A stretch of 8,620 nt of DNA from an uncultured Lachnospiraceae bacterium (lineage in GTDB: Bacteria > Bacillota > Clostridia > Lachnospirales > Lachnospiraceae), in NCBI GenBank assembly GCA_902767235.1, contig CACXGR010000098.1, positions 1 to 8,620 on the forward strand. Reading direction: 5' to 3'. Positions 1-6,179 of this stretch are shown here, in pieces. A program made the position numbers and the translations under genes. The notes below the pieces were generated by a model. The model did no database searches and had not been told where the DNA came from. It saw only the letters and a list, made by a program, of their open reading frames with translations. Position 1 is the stretch's first letter. The number at the start of each line of letters is the position of its first letter.

Positions 1-103
1 GTATCCCATCGAGCGCATGATGAGAGATGCCAAGATCACTGAGATCTATGAAGGAACCAGTGAAGTTCAGATGATGGTCATCGGCGGTTCAATGCTTCGC
101 TGA
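1..103 (+). CDS. Acyl-CoA dehydrogenase (butyryl-CoA type), C-terminal fragment
   Basis: Only the last 33 codons are present; the reading frame starts at base 2 and ends at TGA 101-103. The peptide carries the C-terminal signature of short-chain acyl-CoA dehydrogenases, YPIERMMRDAKI followed by IYEGTSEVQ. In this family the Glu of the YEGT motif (codon 50-52 here) is the catalytic base that removes the alpha proton of the acyl-CoA, with FAD as hydride acceptor. The ending MLR resembles that of clostridial butyryl-CoA dehydrogenases, which act in butyrate formation with an electron-transfer flavoprotein. A strong terminator follows 29 nt later, so this is the last gene of its unit and etfBA does not lie directly downstream. 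Family assignment is firm; the exact acyl chain preference cannot be judged from the fragment. Confidence 0.85.
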   Translation, partial: YPIERMMRDAKITEIYEGTSEVQMMVIGGSMLR

Positions 104-132
104 TCACGCTGAAGAAATGTACCAGTGACAGG

Positions 133-167
133 AAACAGTCCGGCGTAGTTTCGCCGGACTGTTTTTT
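133..167 (+). terminator. Intrinsic terminator of the acyl-CoA dehydrogenase gene
   Basis: A perfect 13-bp stem (133-145 pairing with 152-164) encloses a 6-nt loop (146-151). Its lower part runs into six T residues (162-167), and the core is the GC-rich CAGTCCGGCG arm. It lies 29 nt after the stop at 103 and ends transcription before the protease gene. Confidence 0.95.
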
Positions 168-211
168 ATGACAGCGTCCGGATGATCTATCTTCGGACAG
201 GAAATTTGCTT

Positions 212-1009
212 ATGGATCGGGAACGCATGGAGATCTGCTGGTATGCAGTCCGCCCTATTCTTATATATTTGGTCCTGTTCATCACGATTCGTTCCATATT
301 ATACAGACTTTTGGAATCGATCCTTCTTGGGACCTCGGCAGATATGGCCAATTATTACGCCGTCTGGAATGATCTTGCCGGACTCATGATCCTTGCAGTT
401 TCATCTGCCGGTGCTTTTATTCCGGTGCTGCGGGAAGGACAGCGGGAGGTGCTGCGCGTAAGAGCGCGCCGAAACAGGACATGGATCAGTGCCAGAAAGG
501 ACAGCGGGATACTGATCGGGATACTCCCTTTTGGCACGATATGCCTGAGTATACTGTTAAACCTTGCCCTGGCATCGGATACCGGGGCGGATCCGATGGG
601 AAGGGCGACGGTCCCTCTGGCGGCGGCGGTATACGGGCTTTTGACCCCTTTTATCGAGGAAGTCCTCTACAGAGGGATCCTCATGCACCGTCTTCGGCGC
701 GGGTTCAGGCCTCTTTGGGCTGCTTTGATCTCATCGCTGATTTTCGGCACGGCGCATGGCAATTTGAGGCAGGCAGTCTATGCTTTTGCCATGGGGATCG
801 TGTTCGCCTTCGGCTATGAGCTCACAGGGCAGTTTGAAGTCCCTTTTCTTCTGCACAGCGCATGCAACCTGATGGCGCTTGCCGGATCGGCCTTTTGCCT
901 GTTCGATCTGATGGGCAGTCCTATGTGGATCCTCTTTCTGGCCGTGGGCAGCTGCTGCACCTTTGCTTATTGGGCGCGAAGGCTATGGGAAACAAATTAT
1001 AAACTATAG
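212..1009 (+). CDS. CPBP family intramembrane metalloprotease (CAAX protease-like)
   Basis: This is a polytopic membrane protein of 265 residues with about eight hydrophobic segments. All three motifs of the CPBP (CAAX protease/bacteriocin-processing, Abi) family are present: EEVLYR at residues 149-154, FGTAH at 178-182 and HSACN at 215-219. They supply the Glu pair, Arg, two His and Asn that form the intramembrane active site in the Rce1-like fold. Family members cleave prenylated proteins in eukaryotes; in bacteria they are linked to bacteriocin maturation or immunity and to regulated proteolysis, and the substrate here is unknown. I chose ATG 212 because AGGAAA (199-204) sits 7 nt upstream; an in-frame ATG at 182 has no convincing ribosome binding site and would add ten residues. 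The gene stops with TAG, the only TAG stop in the window. It follows a terminator and precedes the rpmE promoter, so it is probably monocistronic. A poor match to a promoter (TTTATG at 165, TATCTT at 188) is the only candidate upstream. Confidence 0.9.
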   Translation: MDRERMEICWYAVRPILIYLVLFITIRSILYRLLESILLGTSADMANYYAVWNDLAGLMILAVSSAGAFIPVLREGQREVLRVRARRNRTWISARKDSGILIGILPFGTICLSILLNLALASDTGADPMGRATVPLAAAVYGLLTPFIEEVLYRGILMHRLRRGFRPLWAALISSLIFGTAHGNLRQAVYAFAMGIVFAFGYELTGQFEVPFLLHSACNLMALAGSAFCLFDLMGSPMWILFLAVGSCCTFAYWARRLWETNYKL

Positions 1010-1010
1010 C

Positions 1011-1039
1011 TTGCGCAGGCATATCCGCCGTGCTATAAT
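1011..1039 (+). promoter_or_regulatory. Extended -10 promoter of rpmE
   Basis: The -35 element is TTGCGC (1011-1016), followed by a 17-nt spacer and a perfect TATAAT -10 element (1034-1039). TGC immediately before it (1031-1033) makes an extended -10. This is the best sigma-A-type promoter in the window. The expected transcript start is near 1046, which leaves a leader of about 98 nt before rpmE. Confidence 0.85.
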
Positions 1040-1045
1040 AACTGA

Positions 1046-1143
1046 GTTGTTCGCAGTTTCATGCGATAACATCAGTACATAATCATACAGAGCACCGCTA
1101 CTCCTGTGGCCATCGGCCCGGGTGCTCAGGTAAGGAGGAAATC
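1046..1143 (+). promoter_or_regulatory. Structured rpmE 5' leader, candidate L31 autoregulatory element
   Basis: The leader contains a perfect 7-bp stem, GAGCACC (1090-1096) with GGTGCTC (1121-1127), ending four nucleotides before the Shine-Dalgarno AAGGAGG (1132-1138). Inside it, GGCC (1108-1111) can pair with GGCC (1115-1118) over a 3-nt loop. The upper part also carries CTCCT (1101-1105), an exact complement of AGGAG (1133-1137) in the ribosome binding site, so a fold that masks the Shine-Dalgarno is possible. Ribosomal protein genes, rpmE included, are often controlled by binding of their product to the leader, and L31 leader motifs have been proposed in several bacterial groups. That this leader belongs to such a motif is inference; I could not compare it with a covariance model. 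Confidence 0.5.
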
Positions 1144-1347
1144 ATGAAAGAATCTATCCATCCCAAGTATTTCCAGGCTACCGTGACCTGCAACTGCGGC
1201 AATACCTTTGTTACCGGTTCCACAAAGCCTGAGATCCACGTTGAAGTCTGCTCCAAGTGCCACTCTTTCTACACCGGCACACAGAAGACTGCCGCTGCTA
1301 AGGGACGTATTGATAAGTTCAATAAGAAGTACGGCTACAACAAGTAA
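1144..1347 (+). CDS. rpmE: 50S ribosomal protein L31, zinc-binding form
   Basis: This is a 67-residue basic protein of normal length for L31. It begins MKESIHPKY and has CNC at residues 16-18 and CSKC at 36-39, the four cysteines that hold one zinc ion in the C+ form of L31 (as in Bacillus subtilis RpmE). The zinc-free paralogue YtiA/RpmE2 lacks these. L31 sits on the 50S central protuberance and bridges to the 30S head. The start is clear: AAGGAGG lies 5 nt upstream of ATG 1144. The gene has its own strong promoter and terminator, so it is mainly transcribed alone, although the release-factor cluster follows on the same strand. No Zur-like operator was recognised. Confidence 0.97.
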   Translation: MKESIHPKYFQATVTCNCGNTFVTGSTKPEIHVEVCSKCHSFYTGTQKTAAAKGRIDKFNKKYGYNK

Positions 1348-1370
1348 TGATCATGCAGTGACCAAGGAAG

Positions 1371-1401
1371 ACAAGGCGGAGACATCTCTGCCTTGTTTTT
1401 T
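1371..1401 (+). terminator. Intrinsic terminator after rpmE
   Basis: An 11-bp stem (1371-1381 with 1386-1396, including one G-U pair) closes a 4-nt ACAT loop and runs directly into T residues 1396-1401. It lies 23 nt after the rpmE stop. I see no good promoter between it and the next gene, so it may allow partial read-through. Confidence 0.9.
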
Positions 1402-1425
1402 GCTAGAAGAAGCGCGGTCTTCGCA

Positions 1426-1448
1426 GCGGCCGGCCGGGCCGCAGGAGG
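1426..1448 (+). promoter_or_regulatory. All-GC hairpin touching the DUF1385 ribosome binding site
   Basis: GCGGCC (1426-1431) and GGCCGC (1437-1442) form a 6-bp all-GC stem with a 5-nt loop. The stem ends exactly where the Shine-Dalgarno AGGAGG (1443-1448) begins, six nucleotides ahead of the TTG start at 1455. There is no T tract, so it is not a terminator. A stable stem this close could shape ribosome access; that role is inferred. Confidence 0.45.
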
Positions 1449-1454
1449 AAGAAT

Positions 1455-2399
1455 TTGAAGAATGAACTGAGACCGGAACAGTGTTACAGCGGTATTGGCG
1501 GACAGGCTGTTCTCGAGGGCGTCATGATGAAGAACGGAGATGACTATGCAGTCGCTGTCAGAAAAGAAGACGGCAGTATCGTCATCCGAAAGGATGCATA
1601 TAAGGGAGTCCTTTCCGGGACACCTGTGAGAAAGATACCGGTGATCCGGGGCTTTTTTGTCCTGATCGATTCTCTGGTGCTGGGGCTGAGAGTTACGGAT
1701 TACTCCGCTTCCATGTACGATCCGGATGAATCCGCAGATCCCGATTCCCCCAAGGAGAAGCTGATCACAGGTTTGATCTTAGCCGCCTCCATGGTGATCG
1801 CGGCGGGGCTCTTCATCCTTCTTCCTTATACAGTCGCTTCATTTCTGACCGATCGGCTGGGAAACACAAATCTGCTGGTCATCATCGAGGGCATCCTGCG
1901 CCTTGCGATCTTCCTGGTCTACATCAGGGCCATCACGGCTATGAAGGACATCCGCAGGCTTTACCAGTATCACGGCGCTGAGCACAAATGCATCAACTGC
2001 ATTGAGAGCGGCCTGCCGCTCACCGTAGAGAATGCCAGAAAGAGCACGCGCCTGCACAAGCGCTGCGGAAGCAGTTTCACGATGTTCGTCATGCTCATCA
2101 GCATCATCATGTTCTTTTTTATCAGGACGGACAGCCATGTCCTGCGCGTTGTCCTGCGCATTGTCTTGATCCCGGTGATCTCGGGCGTGTCCTATGAGAT
2201 CATCCGTCTTGCGGGGACGAGCAGCAATCCGATCATCACGTTCATCTCCAAGCCCGGGCTGTGGATGCAGCTGATGACGACCGATGAGCCGGATGATGAG
2301 ATGCTGGAGGTGGGCATAGCTTCCGTGGAGGCGGTATTTGACTGGAGAAAATATCTCGCGCAGCAGTTTGGTCAGAGCCCCGAGAGCCTTGCGTCCTGA
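1455..2399 (+). CDS. DUF1385 family (YqhQ-like) membrane protein, putative metal-binding
   Basis: This 314-residue protein has the DUF1385 signature near its N-terminus, GIGGQAVLEGVMM (13-25). Four hydrophobic segments follow, at about 103-131, 138-162, 207-223 and 229-254. Between the second and third lies a conserved polar block with HGAEHKCINC (173-182) and LHKRCG (200-205). The clustered His, Glu and Cys residues suggest a metal site, and the family has been annotated as a predicted metal-dependent enzyme, but its function is not established. The start is TTG at 1455, supported by AGGAGG six nucleotides upstream and by the conserved motif beginning soon after; the next in-frame ATG would fall inside that motif. 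The stop lies 15 nt before prmC, so it is co-transcribed with prmC and prfA. This neighbourhood recurs in Clostridia and hints at a link to translation, though the role is unknown. Confidence 0.9.
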   Translation: MKNELRPEQCYSGIGGQAVLEGVMMKNGDDYAVAVRKEDGSIVIRKDAYKGVLSGTPVRKIPVIRGFFVLIDSLVLGLRVTDYSASMYDPDESADPDSPKEKLITGLILAASMVIAAGLFILLPYTVASFLTDRLGNTNLLVIIEGILRLAIFLVYIRAITAMKDIRRLYQYHGAEHKCINCIESGLPLTVENARKSTRLHKRCGSSFTMFVMLISIIMFFFIRTDSHVLRVVLRIVLIPVISGVSYEIIRLAGTSSNPIITFISKPGLWMQLMTTDEPDDEMLEVGIASVEAVFDWRKYLAQQFGQSPESLAS

Positions 2400-2414
2400 G
2401 AAAGAGAGGCCCCT

Positions 2415-3311
2415 ATGTACTTGAATGAAGCGATCACGGAAGCGCCCTACAGAGCGCTGTGGCAGGAGGGGACGGACCGGATCTTTGATATTTTGAAAGA
2501 TAAGAGGGAGGCTGAGCTGGATGCCAGGCTCCTTCTTGAGTATGTATGCGGAACCCGGATCGACACCCTCTTGCTCGAGCCTGAAAGAAAGGTGAGCGCA
2601 GATCAAACATCACGTTACAGCGAGCTGATCGATCGAAGGTGCGGCAGAGAACCGCTGGCCTATATTGTCGGCAGCACCGATTTTATGGGACTCCCCTTTA
2701 TTGTCAGCCCGGATGTGCTGATCCCCGAGCAGGACACGGAGAACCTGGTAGAGGAGATCCTGAAAGAAGGACGGGACGGGGAGCGCATCCTCGACCTGTG
2801 TACCGGGAGCGGCTGTATTCTTCTCAGTCTCCTGCATTATTCCAACTCCTCCGTGGGGATCGGGACCGATCTGTCACAGAAGGCGCTGGATACCGCCTGC
2901 AGAAACGCGGACAGTCTGGGGCTCTCTGACCGGGCACAGTGGCGGCAGGGAGATCTCTTCGATGCCTTGGAGAAGGATGAAAAGTTTGACCTGATCGTAT
3001 CCAATCCTCCCTACATCGCCTCGGGCGTGATACCGTCTCTGGCCGCCGAGGTCAAATGCCATGAGCCGCGGCTTTCACTTGACGGAGGAGAGGACGGTCT
3101 TGATTTTTATCGCCGGATCATTCCCGGTGCTGTCCCGCATCTGGTGATCGGAGGCATGCTGTATATGGAGATCGGATTTGACCAGGGAGAAGCCGTGGCC
3201 GGCCTGATGCGCAAAGCAGGTTATTACGAAGTGGCCGTTCTAAAGGATTACGGCGGAAATGACCGCATCGTGCGCGGGATACGGAGCATTCATCAGGACG
3301 CTCTTGCGTGA
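2415..3311 (+). CDS. prmC: Release factor glutamine methyltransferase PrmC
   Basis: PrmC transfers a methyl group from S-adenosylmethionine to the side-chain amide of the GGQ glutamine in class I release factors, which raises their peptidyl-tRNA hydrolysis rate. The 298-residue protein is of normal length. An N-terminal helical domain (about 5-75) that docks the release factor is followed by a Rossmann methyltransferase domain. SAM motif I is DLCTGSGC (127-134), the acidic residue after the second strand is D152 in GTDLS, and the substrate-binding NPPY motif is at 197-200. NPPY holds the target glutamine and marks N5-glutamine methyltransferases. The segment LIPEQDTE (102-109) replaces the more common LIPRP[DE]TE, with Glu in place of Arg. 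GAGAGG (2404-2409) lies 5 nt before ATG 2415. The gene ends 40 nt before its substrate gene, prfA. Identification is secure. Confidence 0.96.
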   Translation: MYLNEAITEAPYRALWQEGTDRIFDILKDKREAELDARLLLEYVCGTRIDTLLLEPERKVSADQTSRYSELIDRRCGREPLAYIVGSTDFMGLPFIVSPDVLIPEQDTENLVEEILKEGRDGERILDLCTGSGCILLSLLHYSNSSVGIGTDLSQKALDTACRNADSLGLSDRAQWRQGDLFDALEKDEKFDLIVSNPPYIASGVIPSLAAEVKCHEPRLSLDGGEDGLDFYRRIIPGAVPHLVIGGMLYMEIGFDQGEAVAGLMRKAGYYEVAVLKDYGGNDRIVRGIRSIHQDALA

Positions 3312-3351
3312 GCGGATCTGTAACACTACGGACAAGGGAACGGAGTTCACA

Positions 3352-4431
3352 ATGTTTAAAAAACTGGACAGCGTTATGCTGCATTACGAAGATGTCGAGA
3401 GAGAGCTGTCAAGCCCGGACATCGCTTCCGATCAAAAGAGATTCCGAAGCCTGATGAAGGAGCAGAGCGATCTGGCGCCCATCGTGGCGGCGTACGGAGA
3501 ATACAAGGCGTGCGGCAGAAGTATTGAGGATTCTCTCGAGATACTGGAAGAGGAGAGCGACGAAGAGATGCGGGAACTCGCTAAGGAGGAACTCTCGCAG
3601 TCCAAAAAGAGGATGGCTGAGCTGGAGGAGAAGCTCCGCATTCTTCTCCTTCCCAAGGACCCCAATGACGATAAGAATGTCATCGTGGAGATCCGGGCGG
3701 GTGCCGGCGGAGACGAGGCCGCTCTGTTCGCGGCTGAGGTGTACAGAATGTATGTGCACTATGCGGAAGGACGGGGATGGAAGTCGGAGATCCTGGATTA
3801 CGAGGAGATCGGCATCGGCGGCATGAAATCCGTCAGCTTTATGATCAAAGGACAGGGCGCCTACTCCCGCATGAAATATGAGAGCGGCGTGCACAGAGTG
3901 CAGCGCGTGCCGGCCACGGAGTCGGGCGGCAGGATCCATACTTCCACCGTCACGGTGGCGGTGATCCCCGAAGTGGACGAAGATATCGTCATCGATATTC
4001 CGGACAAGGATGTGAGGATCGACGTCATGCGCGCCTCCGGAAACGGCGGACAGTGCGTCAATACAACGGACTCTGCTGTCAGGCTGACCCACTATCCGAC
4101 CGGCATCGTCATCTACAGCCAGACGGAAAAATCACAGCTGCAGAACAAGGCAAAAGCATGGGCGCTGCTCAGATCCAAACTCTACGACCTCGAGTCCCAG
4201 AAGCGCCATGACGAGGAGGCGGATCTGCGCAGAAGCCAGATCGGCACAGGCGACCGCTCGGAGAAGATCCGGACCTACAACTTTCCGCAGGGAAGAGTGA
4301 CAGATCACAGGATCAAGCTCACATTATATAAGATCGATTCCATCATGAACGGTGATCTGGACGAGATCCTGGACAGTCTGACTGCCGCGGATCAGGCGGC
4401 AAGGCTCCTGAAAATGAACGGCGCTCCGTGA
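3352..4431 (+). CDS. prfA: Peptide chain release factor 1 (RF1)
   Basis: RF1 reads UAA and UAG in the ribosomal A site and triggers release of the finished peptide. The 359-residue length matches the family. The codon-recognition tripeptide Pro-Ala-Thr is at 187-189, inside RVPATESGGRIHTS, which separates RF1 from RF2 (Ser-Pro-Phe). The catalytic GGQ is at 232-234 within SGNGGQCVNTTDSAVR; Q234 is the residue PrmC methylates. Asn before GGQ and Cys after it differ from the Ala/His of E. coli RF1; I recall similar variants from Clostridia. I chose ATG 3352 because CGGAG (3341-3345) sits 6 nt upstream and the protein then begins MFKKLDSV as RF1 should; the open frame extends upstream into prmC, but that extension has no conserved content. 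The gene ends in TGA, a codon read by RF2, so RF1 does not terminate its own synthesis. Confidence 0.97.
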   Translation: MFKKLDSVMLHYEDVERELSSPDIASDQKRFRSLMKEQSDLAPIVAAYGEYKACGRSIEDSLEILEEESDEEMRELAKEELSQSKKRMAELEEKLRILLLPKDPNDDKNVIVEIRAGAGGDEAALFAAEVYRMYVHYAEGRGWKSEILDYEEIGIGGMKSVSFMIKGQGAYSRMKYESGVHRVQRVPATESGGRIHTSTVTVAVIPEVDEDIVIDIPDKDVRIDVMRASGNGGQCVNTTDSAVRLTHYPTGIVIYSQTEKSQLQNKAKAWALLRSKLYDLESQKRHDEEADLRRSQIGTGDRSEKIRTYNFPQGRVTDHRIKLTLYKIDSIMNGDLDEILDSLTAADQAARLLKMNGAP

Positions 4432-4458
4432 TCTTTTATGCCCGCAGGGTCAAAAGAT
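4431..4458. repeat. Inverted repeat over the ppx promoter, candidate operator
   Basis: ATCTTTT (4431-4437) is repeated in perfect inverse as AAAAGAT (4452-4458). Inside the arms, CCC (4441-4443) mirrors GGG (4447-4449) around GCA, so the dyad is nearly continuous with a 1-nt offset. It begins at the last base of the prfA stop and ends just before the -10 element at 4461, covering the -35 and spacer of the ppx promoter. The T run lies on the 5' arm and none follows the stem, so it does not fit an intrinsic terminator on the + strand. A repressor site is the simplest reading, but this is inferred from position and symmetry only. Confidence 0.45.
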
Positions 4459-4466
4459 GGTATACT
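4438..4466 (+). promoter_or_regulatory. Extended -10 promoter of the ppx-ppk1 unit
   Basis: The -10 element is TATACT (4461-4466), preceded by TGG (4458-4460), which makes an extended -10. No good -35 exists: ATGCCC at the 17-nt spacing is poor, and TTTATG (4435-4440) would need a 20-nt spacer. Such promoters often depend on the extended -10 or on an activator. The transcript start would be near 4473, giving a leader of about 70 nt. Confidence 0.6.
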
Positions 4467-4486
4467 TTAGTACAACGGACCACAAA

Positions 4487-4502
4487 GCCGGCCTGTGCCG
4501 GC
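4487..4502 (+). other. GC hairpin in the ppx leader
   Basis: GCCGGC (4487-4492) pairs with GCCGGC (4497-4502) around a CTGT loop, giving a 6-bp all-GC stem about 14 nt after the inferred transcript start. There is no T tract after it, so it is not a terminator. It may stabilise the 5' end of the ppx-ppk1 message; the function is not known. Confidence 0.45.
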
Positions 4503-4542
4503 CAAGGACCGGGACGCAGTAAATTTACAAAGGGGTTTAGCC

Positions 4543-6126
4543 ATGGCAGTGCATCTATTCGGCGCGATCGATGTGGGCAGCTACATCTATCAATTGAAGA
4601 TATTTGAATTATCCAAGAAGAACGGGATCCGGCAGATCGATGACATCCGCCATCTGATCGACCTGGGAACAGACACTTACAACACCGGCAAACTCTCCAG
4701 GGTCCATCTGGCGGAACTCAAAAAGATCCTACTGGAATCGGCCGCGATCATGAAAAATTACGGCGTGGAAGACTATAAAGCCTATGGGACCAGCGCCTTC
4801 AGGGAGATGAAGAACAGCAGCCTGGTCCTGTCCCAGCTCGAACAGGAGACCGGGATCCGCATCGAGATCTTGGATAACACGGAGCAGCGGTTCATGGATT
4901 ACAAATCACTGGCTTCGACGGGCGATGTATTTACACGTGTTCTGGAGCAGTCCACCGCCATCGTGGACGTGGGCGGCGGCAGTCTGCAGATCTCTCTGTT
5001 CGAAAAGGACAAGCTCAGCGCCACGCAGAATCTGAGACTGGGCGTCCTCAAGATCTATGAACAGCTTCAGCGCGTGGGAGCGAGCTCTGTGCGCAATGAA
5101 TCTCTGGTCGAGGAGATCGTCAATACACAGCTCTCCGTATTCAAGAAACTCTATCTCAAGGACCGGGATATCGGGCAGATCGTCGTCATTGACGATTATC
5201 TGTCGGATGCGGCGCGAAACGCAGGCAGTTTTGCCGCTGCCGGCACCATGAAGCCGGGACCTATGGGACAGGCCGAGTTCATTGACCAGGCTTCCCTGGG
5301 TGCTTTTATCGACGGCCTGAGGGAACAGAGCCCGATGGAGCTATCCGCTAAGCTGGGACTTTCCGACGAAAAGATCCCGCTCCTGCAGATATCCTCCATC
5401 CTCATCAAATGCATCGCCAAGACCATGAAAGCGAATATGATCTGGATCTCCGGCGTCACACTGTGCGACGGCATGGTCTATGACTATGCGGTAAACCGCA
5501 AATATCTCAAACAGGCGCATGATTTTGACGAGGATATCCTGACCTGTGCCCTTCAGACATCCAAGCGCTACAAGGGAAGCGAAGAGCGCGCCAGGACGCT
5601 GGAACTCATTGCGCTTCAGATCTTTGACAGCATTAAGAGGATCCACGGAATGGGCGCCAGGGAGAGACTGCTTCTGCGGCTCTGCGCTATTTTGCACGAC
5701 TGCGGCAAATATATCAGCATGCAGAATCTGTCGGACTGCTCCTACAATATCATCATGTCAACGGAGATCATCGGACTGAGCGGGCGGGAGAGAGAGATCG
5801 TTGCCAATGTGGTGCGCTTCAACCACCGGACCTTCGAATACTACGAAGAGCGGTCCGGCATGGGAAATCTCTCGAGAGAGGACTATCTGATCGTCACCAA
5901 GCTGACCGCCATCCTCAGGCTGGCCAACGGCCTGGACCGGTCTCACAAGAAGAAATTTACGGATGTGCGCATCCGCTTTCGGGACGGCCAGCTGCAGATC
6001 AATGTGAGTATCAAAAAAGACATCACCCTTGAAAAGGGTCTGTTCGCCGGGCGCGCCCGATTCTTTGAGGAAGTATTCAGCGTCCGTCCTGTCATCAGAC
6101 AAAGAGAGATCAAGGCGGGCAGCTGA
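4543..6126 (+). CDS. ppx: Ppx/GppA family phosphatase homologue with C-terminal HD-like domain
   Basis: This 527-residue cytoplasmic protein has two parts. Residues 1 to about 300 form the ASKHA-fold Ppx/GppA domain: AIDVGSY at 8-14, GTSAFR at 82-87, NTEQR at 112-116 and DVGGGSLQ at 142-149. Residues from about 330 form the HD-like domain with IHGMG (367-371) and LHDCGKY (384-390). Family members hydrolyse terminal phosphates of polyphosphate or convert pppGpp to ppGpp. ATG 4543 is chosen because AGGGG (4531-4535) is 7 nt upstream and the first motif follows at once; an in-frame GTG at 4495 lies in the leader hairpin. Several family residues differ: the usual GGGSTE ends in Q149, the GxGGT loop expected near 213-222 reads IVVIDDYLSD, and the HD domain has LSDCS (396-400) where many relatives have a His-rich HHKHS. 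It lies 83 nt before ppk1, so a polyphosphate role is likely, but the exact activity is uncertain. Confidence 0.85.
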   Translation: MAVHLFGAIDVGSYIYQLKIFELSKKNGIRQIDDIRHLIDLGTDTYNTGKLSRVHLAELKKILLESAAIMKNYGVEDYKAYGTSAFREMKNSSLVLSQLEQETGIRIEILDNTEQRFMDYKSLASTGDVFTRVLEQSTAIVDVGGGSLQISLFEKDKLSATQNLRLGVLKIYEQLQRVGASSVRNESLVEEIVNTQLSVFKKLYLKDRDIGQIVVIDDYLSDAARNAGSFAAAGTMKPGPMGQAEFIDQASLGAFIDGLREQSPMELSAKLGLSDEKIPLLQISSILIKCIAKTMKANMIWISGVTLCDGMVYDYAVNRKYLKQAHDFDEDILTCALQTSKRYKGSEERARTLELIALQIFDSIKRIHGMGARERLLLRLCAILHDCGKYISMQNLSDCSYNIIMSTEIIGLSGREREIVANVVRFNHRTFEYYEERSGMGNLSREDYLIVTKLTAILRLANGLDRSHKKKFTDVRIRFRDGQLQINVSIKKDITLEKGLFAGRARFFEEVFSVRPVIRQREIKAGS

Positions 6127-6156
6127 CCGGTCAGGACTGTGCTGTTACGAAGAAGA

Positions 6157-6179
6157 CGGACGGCCGCTTATCCGGTCCG
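6157..6179 (+). other. Intercistronic hairpin between ppx and ppk1
   Basis: CGGAC (6157-6161) pairs with GTCCG (6175-6179), extended by two G-C pairs across a single-base bulge (6162-6163 with 6172-6173), leaving an 8-nt loop. It lies 18 nt upstream of the ppk1 Shine-Dalgarno. An alternative pairing joins GACCGG (6125-6130, overlapping the ppx stop) to CCGGTC (6172-6177). No T tract follows, so transcription should continue into ppk1. It could mark an RNA processing or stability point. Confidence 0.4.

Noticed and set aside
165..193. Promoter for the protease gene (TTTATG, 17 nt, TATCTT)
   Set aside because: The -35 match is poor and overlaps the terminator T tract; too weak to list as a feature.
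481..819. 112-residue open frame on the + strand inside the protease gene
   Set aside because: It overlaps the CPBP gene in another frame, has no ribosome binding site, and its translation is a low-complexity Gly/Pro/Arg mix without family motifs.
1061..1069. Minimal upstream ORF (ATG CGA TAA) in the rpmE leader
   Set aside because: No ribosome binding site precedes it and two codons are expected by chance.
1839..2606. 255-residue open frame on the - strand
   Set aside because: It is antisense to the DUF1385 gene and the start of prmC, is rich in Arg/Asp/His typical of a shadow of GC-biased codons, and has no ribosome binding site or motif.
3259..3351. N-terminal extension of prfA into prmC
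   Set aside because: The frame is open, but RF1 length, the conserved MFKKL-like start and the ribosome binding site at 3341-3345 all favour ATG 3352.
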